A DNA stretch of 64,000 nucleotides from JAACFF01 sp963701435 (GCA_963701435.1 CAVPAL010000006.1:496001-560000); one strand, 5' to 3'; counted from the stretch's first letter, positions 26,714-35,729 are shown. The notes: generated by a model from the letters alone, not told the origin. Numbers and translations: made by a program.

Positions 26714-26826
26714 AGGTAAACCGCAGAAACTATTCGGAAATCCCAAAGGGCTTGAACTGCGGTTTCCTTGAGGAATCGGCAACGTCAAGAGCGATTCTAA
26801 TTTTGAAATATTGTTGCCAATTACCT
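26714..26826. repeat. Two-armed hairpin element, copy B (113 bp)
   Basis: The ends are AGGTAA (26714-26719) and TTACCT (26821-26826). The left hairpin stem is ACCGCAG/CTGCGGT; relative to copy A both strands of the stem have changed together (A-T pair to G-C pair). The core TTCCTTGAGGAA is at 26764-26775, 50 bp from the left end and 51 from the right. The right hairpin stem is GGCAAC/GTTGCC. A 31-bp segment of the left arm (26719-26749) recurs exactly, inverted, at 52369-52399. A further AGGTAAACC end in reverse orientation at 26673-26681 suggests an additional fragment to the left. Confidence 0.82.
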
Positions 26827-26860
26827 GAGCTGCTATCAACCAACATTAACGCTGCGGAAA

Positions 26861-26890
26861 TTGACATATCGCGGCTGTTTGTGATAGAAA
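26861..26890 (+). promoter_or_regulatory. Candidate promoter of the UbiA-mevalonate kinase pair
   Basis: A perfect -35 box TTGACA (26861-26866) is followed after 18 bp by TAGAAA (26885-26890), a weaker -10. It lies 35 bp upstream of the chosen ATG at 26925. Confidence 0.5.
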
Positions 26891-26924
26891 CATCTCTTTG
26901 ACGCGCATATTTGGAAAGATATCT

Positions 26925-27797
26925 ATGCTAATTGGTTTAATCAAGTCCATGCGGCCACGACAATGGGCTAAAAATATTTTTGTTTTCGTGGCGCTCTTTT
27001 TCGACCGCAAGGTAACCGACCCGGAAAGCGTTTTACGCACGCTGGGCGCTTTTGTGCTGCTTTGTTTCATGTCCAGCGCTGTTTATTTAATGAATGATCT
27101 GGTCGACATTGAGAAAGACCGCCAGCACCCGATTAAAAAGGAACGGCCGTTACCCGCAGGTCAATTAAGTCCCACCGTCGCAGCCATAACATCAGTTATC
27201 CTGGCCGTCGGCAGCCTGGCAGCCGGATTTGCGCTCTCCTTTGAGCTGGGCCTGATCCTGCTGGCTTATCTGATCATCCAGATCAGCTACACTTTTTATT
27301 TCAAAAATGTGGTATTGATCGACGTGATGCTGGTAACGGCCGGATTCATTTTGCGTATCGCGGCCGGCGTGGTTGTCATTGACGTGGAGCGTTTTTCCCC
27401 CTGGCTGTATGTGTTTGGCGGATTCCTGGCGCTTTTCATGATTTTGGGCAAACGGCGGCATGAGCTGGTACTGCTGGGCGCTACCGCGGGCGACCATCGC
27501 ACTATTTTGGACGAGTACAATCTCGATCTAATTGATCGTCTTCTGGGCATCGTCACCACCAGCGCCGTTGTTTCATACAGCCTCTACACATTCCTCTCGG
27601 AAGGGCTGCCCGAAAACCACGTGATGATGTTAACCATTCCATTCGTGGTTTATGCTATCTTTCGCTATATGTACTTGATTCACGTGCGACACGAAGGGGG
27701 CGCGCCGGAGGAAATCTTTTTGCGTGACCGGCCGCTGCAAGTGGCCATGTTTTTATGGGCCGTGGTCGTATTCGGGGCTTTATACATTTCGCCTTAA
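26925..27797 (+). CDS. UbiA-family prenyltransferase, decaprenyl-phosphate phosphoribosyltransferase-like
   Basis: This membrane prenyl-phosphate transferase has 290 residues and about eight or nine helices. It matches the group containing the mycobacterial decaprenyl-phosphate phosphoribosyltransferase: SMRPRQWAKNIFVFVALFFDRK at the start, first Asp motif NDLVDIEKDRQHPIKKERPLPAG, and a second motif near LGKRRHELVLLG. An ATG at 26925 is chosen, with GGAAAG upstream; an earlier TTG at 26898 is possible. The product probably feeds a lipid-linked pentose or other glycan precursor. Mevalonate kinase follows 3 bp downstream, linking isoprenoid supply with isoprenoid-phosphate use. Confidence 0.82.
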   Translation: MLIGLIKSMRPRQWAKNIFVFVALFFDRKVTDPESVLRTLGAFVLLCFMSSAVYLMNDLVDIEKDRQHPIKKERPLPAGQLSPTVAAITSVILAVGSLAAGFALSFELGLILLAYLIIQISYTFYFKNVVLIDVMLVTAGFILRIAAGVVVIDVERFSPWLYVFGGFLALFMILGKRRHELVLLGATAGDHRTILDEYNLDLIDRLLGIVTTSAVVSYSLYTFLSEGLPENHVMMLTIPFVVYAIFRYMYLIHVRHEGGAPEEIFLRDRPLQVAMFLWAVVVFGALYISP

Positions 27798-27800
27798 GCC

Positions 27801-28742
27801 ATGGTGACTGCAACTGCTCCCGGAAAAATTATTTTATTTGGCGAACATGCTGTTGTATACGGCCGTCCCGCCATTGCCAGCCCTCTAGCCCAAATTCGTG
27901 CTACGGCCACGATTGAACCAGCCGCCGGAGAGACAATTTTTCTCTCCGCGCCCGATTTAAACCTGGCAACTCCGCTTGATACCAATCAAACTGATGACGC
28001 TATCGCGATGGCTGTCCGTGCTGTGCAAACCGCAGCCGGCGTCGAGCGGCTGCCCGGCATGCAGATAACCGTCACCAGCCAAATTCCAATTGCCAGCGGG
28101 CTGGGCAGCGGCGCCGCGATTACGGCGGCCATCGTGCGCGCGCTGGCCGATTTTTTAGGTCACGGCCAACTGGCGACGCCAGCGTGGGTTTCAGCATTGA
28201 CTTATGAGGTCGAAAAGATTCATCACGGCACGCCCAGCGGCATCGACAACACCGTTGTCACGCATGAACAGCCGGTCTATTTTGTGCGCCGTGAGCCGGA
28301 TAATTTAATCGAGACGTTTCGGGTGCAACGGCCGTTACACCTCTTAATCGGCGATACCGGCGTCAGCAGCAGCACCAAAATCGCCGTGGGCGACGTGCGC
28401 AAACAATGGCTGGCCGAACCTGAACGGTTTGAAAAGCTGTTCGACGCCTGCGGCGAGATTGCTATTGCTGCGCGCGCTGCGATAGAAGCGGGCGATTTGA
28501 CAAAAATCGGCGCGTTGATGAACCAAAATCACCTTGTTTTGCGCGAAATGACGGTTTCATCAATTGAGTTGGACAATCTGGTGCAATCTGCTCAAAATGC
28601 AGGCGCATTAGGCGCCAAACTGAGCGGTGGTGGGCGCGGCGGTAATATGATTGCGTTGGTGACGGAGGAAACGGAAACGGCCGTGCGCGCTGCGCTGTAT
28701 ACAACCGGCGCACGAAATGTTTTGAGCAGCTTAATTGTTTAG
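27801..28742 (+). CDS. mvk: Mevalonate kinase
   Basis: This GHMP-family kinase of 313 residues phosphorylates mevalonate in the mevalonate route to isopentenyl diphosphate. The N-terminal TATAPGKIILFGEHAVVYGRPA motif is diagnostic. The ATP loop PIASGLGSGAAITAAI, the substrate/catalytic region HHGTPSGIDNTVV (with the Asp) and the C-terminal KLSGGGRGGNMIAL motif are intact. The start ATG is 3 bp after the upstream UbiA gene. Mevalonate-type isoprenoid synthesis is uncommon in bacteria but is known in members of the Chloroflexota, supporting the taxonomic reading. Confidence 0.94.
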   Translation: MVTATAPGKIILFGEHAVVYGRPAIASPLAQIRATATIEPAAGETIFLSAPDLNLATPLDTNQTDDAIAMAVRAVQTAAGVERLPGMQITVTSQIPIASGLGSGAAITAAIVRALADFLGHGQLATPAWVSALTYEVEKIHHGTPSGIDNTVVTHEQPVYFVRREPDNLIETFRVQRPLHLLIGDTGVSSSTKIAVGDVRKQWLAEPERFEKLFDACGEIAIAARAAIEAGDLTKIGALMNQNHLVLREMTVSSIELDNLVQSAQNAGALGAKLSGGGRGGNMIALVTEETETAVRAALYTTGARNVLSSLIV

Positions 28743-28787
28743 CATTGACAATTATCTTTTAACCACCGACAATAGTTTATCTGAAGC

Positions 28788-28812
28788 AAAAAGGCCAGCC
28801 GTACGGCTGGCC
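28788..28812 (-). terminator. Rho-independent terminator of rpmB
   Basis: A 20-bp perfect palindrome (GGCCAGCCGTACGGCTGGCC, 28793-28812) is followed on the minus strand by a run of five T. It lies 56 bp past the rpmB stop and faces the mevalonate kinase gene, so it may serve both converging units. Confidence 0.88.
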
Positions 28813-28867
28813 ACTATGCTGTAAACTTTTACAAATACAACCAGAGTTGCTGCATGCAGAAACCTGA

Positions 28868-29047
28868 TTAGCTTTTAGCAGAGGTCTTTAGACATCGGGT
28901 ACACACATGTTTACGGATCTTACGTCCATCTTCATAATATGTTGCGCGCTGGATATTGGGCTTAAACTTCCGCTTCGTCTTTTTCTGCGAAAAGCTGACA
29001 TTGTGACCAGACATCGGCCCCTTGCCGCAAATTTGACATTTAGCCAT
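28868..29047 (-). CDS. rpmB: 50S ribosomal protein L28
   Basis: This 59-residue ribosomal protein begins MAKCQICGKGPMSGHNVSFS and ends KHVCTRCLKTSAKS. The four cysteines (Cys4, Cys7, Cys49, Cys52) make this the zinc-ribbon (C+) form of L28. The central KTKRKFKPNIQRATY segment is typical. AAGGTG lies about 7 bases before the ATG. It is transcribed away from asp23, a divergent rpmB/asp23 arrangement common in Firmicutes and Chloroflexota. The gene is short enough to be missed by automatic length cut-offs. Confidence 0.95.
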   Translation of the reverse strand: MAKCQICGKGPMSGHNVSFSQKKTKRKFKPNIQRATYYEDGRKIRKHVCTRCLKTSAKS

Positions 29048-29213
29048 AATTTCACCTTAACCTGACAAATTAAAAGCGACCCCTAACGGTCGCTCGATTG
29101 CAAAATCAGCAAGTTGAGATTATACACAAGGCTGTCTATTTTGCAACCTGTTTTCATTAAATAATCAGGCGGGCATGTGCAAATTATCGGCCAGCCGCGT
29201 AAAATCAGGTATC
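29048..29213. other. Upstream region of rpmB
   Basis: This AT-rich spacer should contain the rpmB promoter. I could not assign convincing -35/-10 boxes. Copy C of the dispersed hairpin element follows. Confidence 0.4.
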
Positions 29214-29419
29214 AGGTAACCCGCGGAAAGGTTTAGATATTCAATTCTGTTGAAAATTCGCGGTATCCTCAAGGAATTGGAAGAACACACTGTTTGCACT
29301 TTTAAGAATCTGCAGCGAATTGGCGCGAATTCGTTGCTAAATTTTTCGAAATCAGAAATCTGCAAAGGTAGTGGGCAGAATTCTTTTGGCATTTGTTTTC
29401 GGTTAATTTCTGCCAATTA
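29214..29419. repeat. Two-armed hairpin element, copy C (206 bp, extended right arm)
   Basis: The ends are AGGTAA (29214-29219) and TTACCT (29414-29419). The left hairpin stem is CCGCG/CGCGG. The core ATCCTCAAGGAA is at 29265-29276, again 51 bp from the left end. The right half is 143 bp instead of 51 and closes with TTGG/CCAA next to the ends. The extra length contains smaller AT-rich inverted repeats. No gene. It lies between divergent rpmB and asp23. Confidence 0.75.
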
Positions 29420-29496
29420 CCTGACCGTCTGCAAATTACGAATACTTTCGTCCTGCCACCCGGCAGGACATTCTGAACGGACATATTGGAGAAATT

Positions 29497-29856
29497 ATGC
29501 CAATACGAGATGAAACTCTGGGACAAATTGACATTTCACTTAATGCGGTCGCCACAGTCGCCAACCAGGCCGTTAATCAATGTTATGGCGTGGTCGGTAT
29601 GGCAAGCAAGAATGTGGTGGACGGCATCGCCAAACTGTTAACACGCGACAGCAAGCGGGGAATTGAAATTCGCTCGGTTGGGGATGGCGTGGAGATTGAT
29701 GCGTATGTGATCGTACAGTATGGTGTGCGTATCAAGGCGGTAGCAGAGAGTATTCAACATACCGTCAAATTCCATGTTGAAAAAGCGCTTGGGCTGCCTG
29801 TTCATGCCGTCAATGTATACGTACAAGGGTTGAAACTGAATCACGATAATCAATAA
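29497..29856 (+). CDS. Asp23/Gls24 family envelope stress protein
   Basis: This 119-residue protein of the Asp23/Gls24 (DUF322) family has the typical start (GQIDISLNAVATVANQAVNQCYGVVGMASK) and end (VKFHVEKALGLPVHAVNVYVQGLKL). Asp23 proteins sit at the cytoplasmic face of the membrane and relate to cell-envelope homeostasis in Firmicutes. It is the first gene of an asp23-fakA-degV-recG-coaD series, a common order. A 20-bp hairpin (GTCCTGCC with its complement, 29450-29469) lies just upstream of the ribosome-binding site (TTGGAG) and may affect translation or mRNA stability. Confidence 0.9.
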   Translation: MPIRDETLGQIDISLNAVATVANQAVNQCYGVVGMASKNVVDGIAKLLTRDSKRGIEIRSVGDGVEIDAYVIVQYGVRIKAVAESIQHTVKFHVEKALGLPVHAVNVYVQGLKLNHDNQ

Positions 29857-29960
29857 GGCGCCCAAAATCCCACGCGCTGTCAGTGCGCCAAAGTTTACAT
29901 TGATACAATCAGTTTACGACAAAATGCTCAATCAAAGAGGTGTTCGGAGGAAAGGGAAAA

Positions 29961-31670
29961 TTGGCTCAACATAGATCAACGGTCGCACCATCTGTCCATC
30001 AAAAATGGTTGCAGTGCAACGGCCGTCAATTACGCAAACTAGCAAAAGCAGGGCTTATCTGGCTGGAACAGAACCACCAATACGTCAATTCCTTAAACGT
30101 CTTTCCCGTACCAGATGGGGATACCGGAACCAATATGCTGCTTACCATGCGCTCTGCCATGCAGCGTGTTGAAGGCAGTCAGGAATTACATGTGGGCAAA
30201 GTCGCTGCATTGCTTTCGCAAGGCGCTTTGATGGGCGCGCGCGGGAATTCCGGCGTGATCCTGAGCCAGATATGGCGCGGGCTGGCAAAAGGATTGAAGA
30301 ACAAGGAAATATTCGAAGTTCCCGATCTGGCAAAGGCATTTTATGAAGCCTCAGAAACTGCCTATAATGGCGTCATGCGCCCTGTGGAGGGCACGATTTT
30401 AACGGTCATTCGTGAAGGCGCCGCCGAAGCGGCCGACGCCGCCGAAAAAAGTTCTGACCTGCGCTTTGTGCTGGAACGCGTTGTCGAACGCTCGCAACAA
30501 GCCCTGGAACGAACGCCTGATTTATTGCCGATACTCAAGCAGGCTGGCGTTGTGGATTCAGGCGGGCAGGGATTGGTTTTCATTTGGGAAGGTATGTTGC
30601 GTTACGTGAATGGACAAATGCGCAATTTGGATGATTTGGCTGCGCGGCAAACGGCCGCCATCAGCCGAGAAGCGTCTGCCCAAGCATTGGCTGCGCCTGA
30701 AGATGGCGTAATCGAGAATCCATATGATGTGCAATTTATCCTATTGGGGGACGATCTGGATGTGATAGAAGTGCGCCGCCATATTGACGCCATGGGAGAT
30801 TCAACGGTTGTGGTGGGTGATTCTAATACCATCAAAGTGCATATTCACGTCAAAAACCCGGGGGAACCGCTAACTTATGGATCCGCCTTGGGTAAAATCA
30901 CCGATGTTGTGGTTGAAAATATGCAAATGCAGATGGAGGAAATAATTGACAGCCCGATAACGGCCGTTCCAGTCTCACTGCCTGAAATTGCCAACGCGCC
31001 AGAAGTGGAGCCAGGGCAAATAGGCGTCGTAGCCGTCGCCGCCGGTGAGGGTCTGGCCGATATTTTCCGCAGTCTCGGCGCAGCCTATATTGTGTCTGGC
31101 GGCCAGACCAACAATCCCAGCACAGAAGAAATCTTCCAGGCGATTCAAGATGTGCCTACCGATAAAGTTGTTATCCTGCCCAATAACAAAAATATTATAT
31201 TGGCTGCTGAAGCTGCCGCTAAACTAAGCCCCAAACATGTACATGTTGTGCCAACGCGCACAACGCCCCAGGGTTTTTGCGCCCTGTTGGCATTGAATCC
31301 GGACGGCGGGCTGGATGAAACGGCCGTTGCCATGCTAGACGCAGCCAATCAGGTCGCCACTGCTGAAATCACCCGCGCTACCCGCACTGTGACCCTGGAT
31401 AATGTCGAAGTTAATGAAGGGGAGTTAATTGGGTTGGTTGACGGCCGTCTGGCGGCCTCCGGGGCAGAACTCGAACTTATTTTGCCACAGATACTGGATC
31501 AAATGGGATTGGACGAAAAGGAAATCCTCTCCATCTACACCGGTGTGGATGTCTCAAATGCAGATGCAGAAGCGCTGTCAGCAAAAATAGAGTCGCTGTA
31601 TCCGGATATTGAAGTCGAGATTTTACCGGGTGGTCAGGCGCACTATTTTTTCATATTAGGTGCAGAATAA
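29961..31670 (+). CDS. fakA: Fatty acid kinase catalytic subunit (DAK2/YloV family)
   Basis: FakA phosphorylates fatty acids held by FakB (DegV) proteins, allowing use of exogenous fatty acids. The N-terminal DAK2 nucleotide domain shows NVFPVPDGDTGTNMLLTM (metal-binding aspartates) and MGARGNSGVILSQIWRG. The middle and C-terminal DegV-like domains include GQTNNPSTEEI and PNNKNIILAA, then the C-terminal YTGVDVS segment. With TTG 29961 as start (GGAGGAAAGGG just upstream) the protein has 569 residues; GTG 29940 is an alternative. The partner degV gene is the next one downstream, which supports the assignment. Confidence 0.92.
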   Translation: MAQHRSTVAPSVHQKWLQCNGRQLRKLAKAGLIWLEQNHQYVNSLNVFPVPDGDTGTNMLLTMRSAMQRVEGSQELHVGKVAALLSQGALMGARGNSGVILSQIWRGLAKGLKNKEIFEVPDLAKAFYEASETAYNGVMRPVEGTILTVIREGAAEAADAAEKSSDLRFVLERVVERSQQALERTPDLLPILKQAGVVDSGGQGLVFIWEGMLRYVNGQMRNLDDLAARQTAAISREASAQALAAPEDGVIENPYDVQFILLGDDLDVIEVRRHIDAMGDSTVVVGDSNTIKVHIHVKNPGEPLTYGSALGKITDVVVENMQMQMEEIIDSPITAVPVSLPEIANAPEVEPGQIGVVAVAAGEGLADIFRSLGAAYIVSGGQTNNPSTEEIFQAIQDVPTDKVVILPNNKNIILAAEAAAKLSPKHVHVVPTRTTPQGFCALLALNPDGGLDETAVAMLDAANQVATAEITRATRTVTLDNVEVNEGELIGLVDGRLAASGAELELILPQILDQMGLDEKEILSIYTGVDVSNADAEALSAKIESLYPDIEVEILPGGQAHYFFILGAE

Positions 31671-31716
31671 TAACAATTGACGATTTTATACAGTTCAACC
31701 ATAAAACAAAACATTC

Positions 31717-32556
31717 ATGAGCATTCGAATCGTAACTGACAGCGCCTGTGATGTCCCACCCGATATTGCGGAAGCGCTTCAAATCACAATTATTCCGGTA
31801 TACATTAACATTGGCGACCAGAGCTACCTGGATGGCGTCGAATTGTCGCGGCGTGATTTTTTTGAAAATTTGGCCGATTATCCCACCTTTCCCACAACAG
31901 CAGCTCCTTCAATAGGCACATTTACGGAGGTCTATCAGGGGCTTGTTGATGATGGCGCAACTGAAATCATTTCCATCCATATTCCCGCCAGCCTCAGCGC
32001 CACCTATAATTCTGCGCGGCTTGGCGCTCAAGATGTCAGCGGCGCAGACATTACCCTGTTTGATACCCAGCAGTTGACAATGGGCGCCGGTTTACAGGTC
32101 ATTATGGCCGCAGAAGCCGCCGCAAACGGAAAAACAGCGCCCGAAATTATGGCTCTGCTTGAAGAAATCCGGCCAAAAGCACACATTTTCGCCCTGTTAG
32201 ATACCCTGGAATTCTTACGGCGCAGTGGGCGTGTTAACTGGGCTCAATTTGGTGTGGGCACACTGCTGCGCATCAAACCCATCATCAGCGTAAATGAAGG
32301 CAATGTGGAGATGGCGGCGCGCGTGCGTACTTCTTCCCGAGCTGTTGCAAAAATGATCAGCATGGTAGAAGAGCTGGCGCCTTTGGCGCGCATTGCTATT
32401 TTGCATACCAATAACCTTGAGGGGGCACAAAACCTTCAAGAACAATTACAATATCTTTTTCCACCCGGGCAAACAGTACCCGTCATGGAAATTACACCGG
32501 CCATTGGCGCCCACGTTGGACCTAATGGGGTCGGGGTGGCATTCATCAGAGCATAA
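31717..32556 (+). CDS. DegV family fatty-acid-binding protein (FakB)
   Basis: This 279-residue DegV protein is the likely fatty-acid carrier partner of FakA. Diagnostic segments are IVTDSACDVPPDI at the N-terminus, TTAAPSIGTFTEVYQ (containing the serine/threonine residues that hold the carboxylate), SATYNSARLGAQDV, and the C-terminal ITPAIGAHVGPNGVGVAF with the conserved His/Gly that contacts ligand. It is 46 bp downstream of fakA. DegV proteins differ in acyl preference, which cannot be read here. Confidence 0.92.
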   Translation: MSIRIVTDSACDVPPDIAEALQITIIPVYINIGDQSYLDGVELSRRDFFENLADYPTFPTTAAPSIGTFTEVYQGLVDDGATEIISIHIPASLSATYNSARLGAQDVSGADITLFDTQQLTMGAGLQVIMAAEAAANGKTAPEIMALLEEIRPKAHIFALLDTLEFLRRSGRVNWAQFGVGTLLRIKPIISVNEGNVEMAARVRTSSRAVAKMISMVEELAPLARIAILHTNNLEGAQNLQEQLQYLFPPGQTVPVMEITPAIGAHVGPNGVGVAFIRA

Positions 32557-32633
32557 AAGCAGCTCTGGCATAGGCGCATAGACCACAATGCACCACTATC
32601 GTGTATCTATCCGCGCCTGAAAAAATACAAATT

Positions 32634-35120
32634 ATGGCAAGATCATTTAATCGCTTAGAACGCGTTTTGGAACTGGAAATTCAACAAGATTATCAGAATA
32701 AGGCTGTGGTTGGCGGCATCCGGCAGTTCGCCGTGTATTGGGTCAGTCAGGCGCGTGAGGAAGCCCAGGACGAATCAGACCGGGCTTTTGTGGAACAAAC
32801 GGCTGAAGTATTGATGGAATACGGCCGTTTACCCGGCAAAGAAGCACGCGCCAAAGCCATAGAAGCCTTAATGGCAAGCCTGCAGCGTCTGCAAGCACGC
32901 CAACCTGCCCCGGCTCGACCCAGGCGCCAGCCTGCTCCTAAAAAGCCGGCACCGGTTCAGGAAAAGTCGCCAACTGAAGAAAAAGAACAACAAGAAGTTC
33001 AAACGGAAGTGGTTGACACAAAGCCAGAACCCCCACTCTCGGCGCCCGATCCGGCGGGACTTTCGCAGTCCGTCCAGGCTTTGCGAGGAGTCGGACCCAA
33101 AATTGCTCAAAAACTCAACAAAGTAGGCGCAGAAACTATCTGGGAATTGATGTACATCTTCCCGCGTCGCTACGATGATTATACGTTGATGAAACCAATC
33201 AACAAGCTGCAATATGGCGAACAGGTCACCATCATCGGCACCGTCTGGCAAATCCGCGCCCAGCGTACACGCAATAACCAGGTCATGGTGCGCGCCACAA
33301 TCAATGACGGCACCGGCGCGGTGCAGGCAACCTGGTTCAACCAACCGTGGCTAACCGAGCAGCTCAGCGCCGGCATGCAAATTGTGGTCAGCGGCAAAGT
33401 AGAACAATTTTTAGGCCGCCCTGTGTTTAACTCGCCTCAATGGGAACCGTTAGAATTAGAACCACTGCGCACACGTCGCATCGTGCCGGTTTATCCGCTG
33501 ACAGATGGCTTGAACAGCAAAAAGATGCGCGATATCATGCGAACGGCCGTATCCGAATGGAGCCCGCGTTTACCAGATCCGCTGCCTGATGAAATACGCC
33601 AGCGCCAAAATTTATTCCGGTTACCCCATGCTGTCGACCAGATACACTTTCCGAACAGCCAGGAAATGCTGCACAAGGCACGGCGGCGCATTATGTTTGA
33701 TGAACTATTCCTGCTGCAGCTCGGGCTGCAAGCGCAGCGTCACGAATGGCAATCCCAGGACGCACTCCCAATCCATGTCACGCCGGAGATATTAGAACCA
33801 TTCATTCAAGCGCTGCCTTATCAGTTAACCGGCGCCCAGCAGCAGGTTATCAACGAAATCACAGCCGATTTGGGACGCAGCATCCCCATGAACCGGCTGC
33901 TGCAAGGAGATGTCGGCGCCGGCAAAACAGTCGTGGCCGCCGCAGCAATGTTTGCGGCTGCTAAAGCAGGCGCGCAAGCAGCCCTCATGGCGCCGACAGA
34001 GATTTTGGCGGAACAACATTATAAAGGGTTGAGCGCGCTGTTGGCGCCGCTTGGCGTCACTCTCGCGGTATTAACCGGGAGTACGCCCGCCAGCGAAAGA
34101 GAACAAATTGACGCCGGGCTGTCCAACGGCAGCATTCAGATTGTCATCGGCACGCACGCGCTCATTCAAGAAAGCGTCACATACAACAACCTGGCTCTGG
34201 CCGTCATTGACGAACAACATCGTTTTGGCGTTGATCAACGTGCAGCGCTGCGGCAAAAAGGGCCGCAAACGCAGTATGGAACAGCCAATCCGCACCTGCT
34301 TGTCATGTCCGCGACGCCTATTCCACGCACGCTGGCGCTCTCGCTGCATGGCGATCTGGATTTGTCGATTTTGGATGAAATGCCGCCGGGTCGCCAGGAG
34401 ATTAAAACGCGCTGGCTGCGACCAAGTCAGCGTGAACGCGCCTATACCTTTGTACGCCAGCAGATCGCTGCCGGGCGTCAGGCCTACATTATTTTCCCGC
34501 TGGTCGAGGAATCAGATAAGATTGATGCCAAAGCGGCCGTTGCCGAGTTTGAAACATTAACAAACGAGGTATTCCCCGACTTGAAACTAGGTTTGGTACA
34601 CGGTCGTCTTACGGGCAGCGAAAAAGAAGCAGCTATGCGCGCCTTCTACGCTGGCGAAACCAACATTTTGGTAGCGACTTCAGTCATTGAGGTTGGTGTA
34701 GATGTGCCTAACAGCACGGTCATAGTCATTGAAGGCGCAAACCGCTTTGGCCTGGCGCAGTTGCATCAATTCCGCGGCCGTGTAGGCCGCGGCGAACATC
34801 AATCCTATTGCATTCTGATAGCCGACGACAGCACACAGGACGCCGAAGAACGCCTGATGGCTTTAGAAAAAACCAACGATGGTTTCCTCCTGGCCGAAAA
34901 AGATCTGGAACTGCGCGGGCCTGGCGAATTCTTTGGACGGCGTCAGAGCGGAATGCCGGAACTGCAATTGGCCTCGCTTTTGGATATGCCGCTGCTGCAA
35001 GCAGCGCAAAAAGAAGCGCAAACTGTTTTTGCCGCCGACCCGCAGCTTGAACAACATGAACATCATCAATTGCGGGATCGCGTAGCTCAATTTTGGGAAC
35101 AAGCCACAGACGTAAGCTAA
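32634..35120 (+). CDS. recG: ATP-dependent DNA helicase RecG
   Basis: RecG remodels stalled forks and Holliday junctions. The protein has about 828 residues from ATG 32634 (GTG 32601 is also in frame; neither has a clear ribosome-binding site). A helical N-terminal extension (about 1-90) and a Pro/Ala/Glu-rich linker precede the wedge/OB domain (YGEQVTIIGTVWQIRAQ). The helicase motor has GDVGAGKTVVAA (Walker A), DEQHRFG (motif II), MSATPIPRTLA (motif III), SVIEVGVDVPN (V) and FRGRVGRGEHQSYC (VI). The N-terminal extension is longer than in E. coli RecG, as in many Chloroflexota and Firmicutes. It probably belongs to the asp23-coaD transcription unit. Confidence 0.95.
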   Translation: MARSFNRLERVLELEIQQDYQNKAVVGGIRQFAVYWVSQAREEAQDESDRAFVEQTAEVLMEYGRLPGKEARAKAIEALMASLQRLQARQPAPARPRRQPAPKKPAPVQEKSPTEEKEQQEVQTEVVDTKPEPPLSAPDPAGLSQSVQALRGVGPKIAQKLNKVGAETIWELMYIFPRRYDDYTLMKPINKLQYGEQVTIIGTVWQIRAQRTRNNQVMVRATINDGTGAVQATWFNQPWLTEQLSAGMQIVVSGKVEQFLGRPVFNSPQWEPLELEPLRTRRIVPVYPLTDGLNSKKMRDIMRTAVSEWSPRLPDPLPDEIRQRQNLFRLPHAVDQIHFPNSQEMLHKARRRIMFDELFLLQLGLQAQRHEWQSQDALPIHVTPEILEPFIQALPYQLTGAQQQVINEITADLGRSIPMNRLLQGDVGAGKTVVAAAAMFAAAKAGAQAALMAPTEILAEQHYKGLSALLAPLGVTLAVLTGSTPASEREQIDAGLSNGSIQIVIGTHALIQESVTYNNLALAVIDEQHRFGVDQRAALRQKGPQTQYGTANPHLLVMSATPIPRTLALSLHGDLDLSILDEMPPGRQEIKTRWLRPSQRERAYTFVRQQIAAGRQAYIIFPLVEESDKIDAKAAVAEFETLTNEVFPDLKLGLVHGRLTGSEKEAAMRAFYAGETNILVATSVIEVGVDVPNSTVIVIEGANRFGLAQLHQFRGRVGRGEHQSYCILIADDSTQDAEERLMALEKTNDGFLLAEKDLELRGPGEFFGRRQSGMPELQLASLLDMPLLQAAQKEAQTVFAADPQLEQHEHHQLRDRVAQFWEQATDVS

Positions 35121-35148
35121 CGATGCGTTCACAAATATTTTCAAGAAT

Positions 35149-35164
35149 TTTCTGCGGTTTACCT
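35149..35164 (-). repeat. Partial end of the two-armed hairpin element (copy D)
   Basis: The reverse complement reads AGGTAAACCGCAGAAA, the same 16 bases as the left end of copy B. No matching CTGCGGT arm or core follows, so this is a truncated copy or a solo end. It lies between recG and coaD. Confidence 0.6.
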
Positions 35165-35198
35165 GATAACGTCCATTGCCTAAGCAAGGAGACCTACA

Positions 35199-35729
35199 TT
35201 GATAAAACGAGCTGTTTATCCCGGCACCTTTGATCCCGTCCATTATGGACATATTGACCTTATGCGCCGCGGTGTAGCCTTATTCGACGAGTTGGTTGTG
35301 GCCGTTTATGATCACAGACGTCCAATTAAATCAGTTCTCTTTTCGATTGATGAGCGCCTCCAAATGATTCATGACGCGCTAGATGGAGATAATAACAACA
35401 TCAAGGTCATGCCGTTTGGCGGCTTGTTGGTAGATTTTTCGCGTGAGATCAATGCCCAGATTATTGTACGCGGCTTGCGTGTGTTTTCTGATTTCGAATT
35501 TGAGTTTCGCTCCGCGTTAGCAAACAAACGCCTTGCTCCCGAATTGGAAACCGTGAGTTTGATGACGCGAGAAGAGCACACATTCTTGAGCGGCACTACC
35601 GTGCGCGAAATCGCCTCGCTGGGTGGGGATGTGTCCAGCATGGTTCCAGAAAATGTCGCCAAGGCGCTATATGCTCAATTTAATATTGAAAACCTGCAAT
35701 TTGATCAAAACACATCGTTGCGTGATTAG
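35199..35729 (+). CDS. coaD: Phosphopantetheine adenylyltransferase
   Basis: CoaD transfers AMP from ATP to 4'-phosphopantetheine in coenzyme A synthesis. The 176 residues include the nucleotidyltransferase motif YPGTFDPVHYGHIDL (with the HxGH-type His), GLRVFSDFEFEFRSALANKRLAPELET, and the C-terminal LSGTTVREIASLGGDVSSMVP (ATP-binding T-x-x-R). The start is TTG at 35199 with AAGGAG about 8 bases upstream; no ATG fits. The order recG-coaD is common in Gram-positive-type genomes. Confidence 0.95.
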   Translation: MIKRAVYPGTFDPVHYGHIDLMRRGVALFDELVVAVYDHRRPIKSVLFSIDERLQMIHDALDGDNNNIKVMPFGGLLVDFSREINAQIIVRGLRVFSDFEFEFRSALANKRLAPELETVSLMTREEHTFLSGTTVREIASLGGDVSSMVPENVAKALYAQFNIENLQFDQNTSLRD

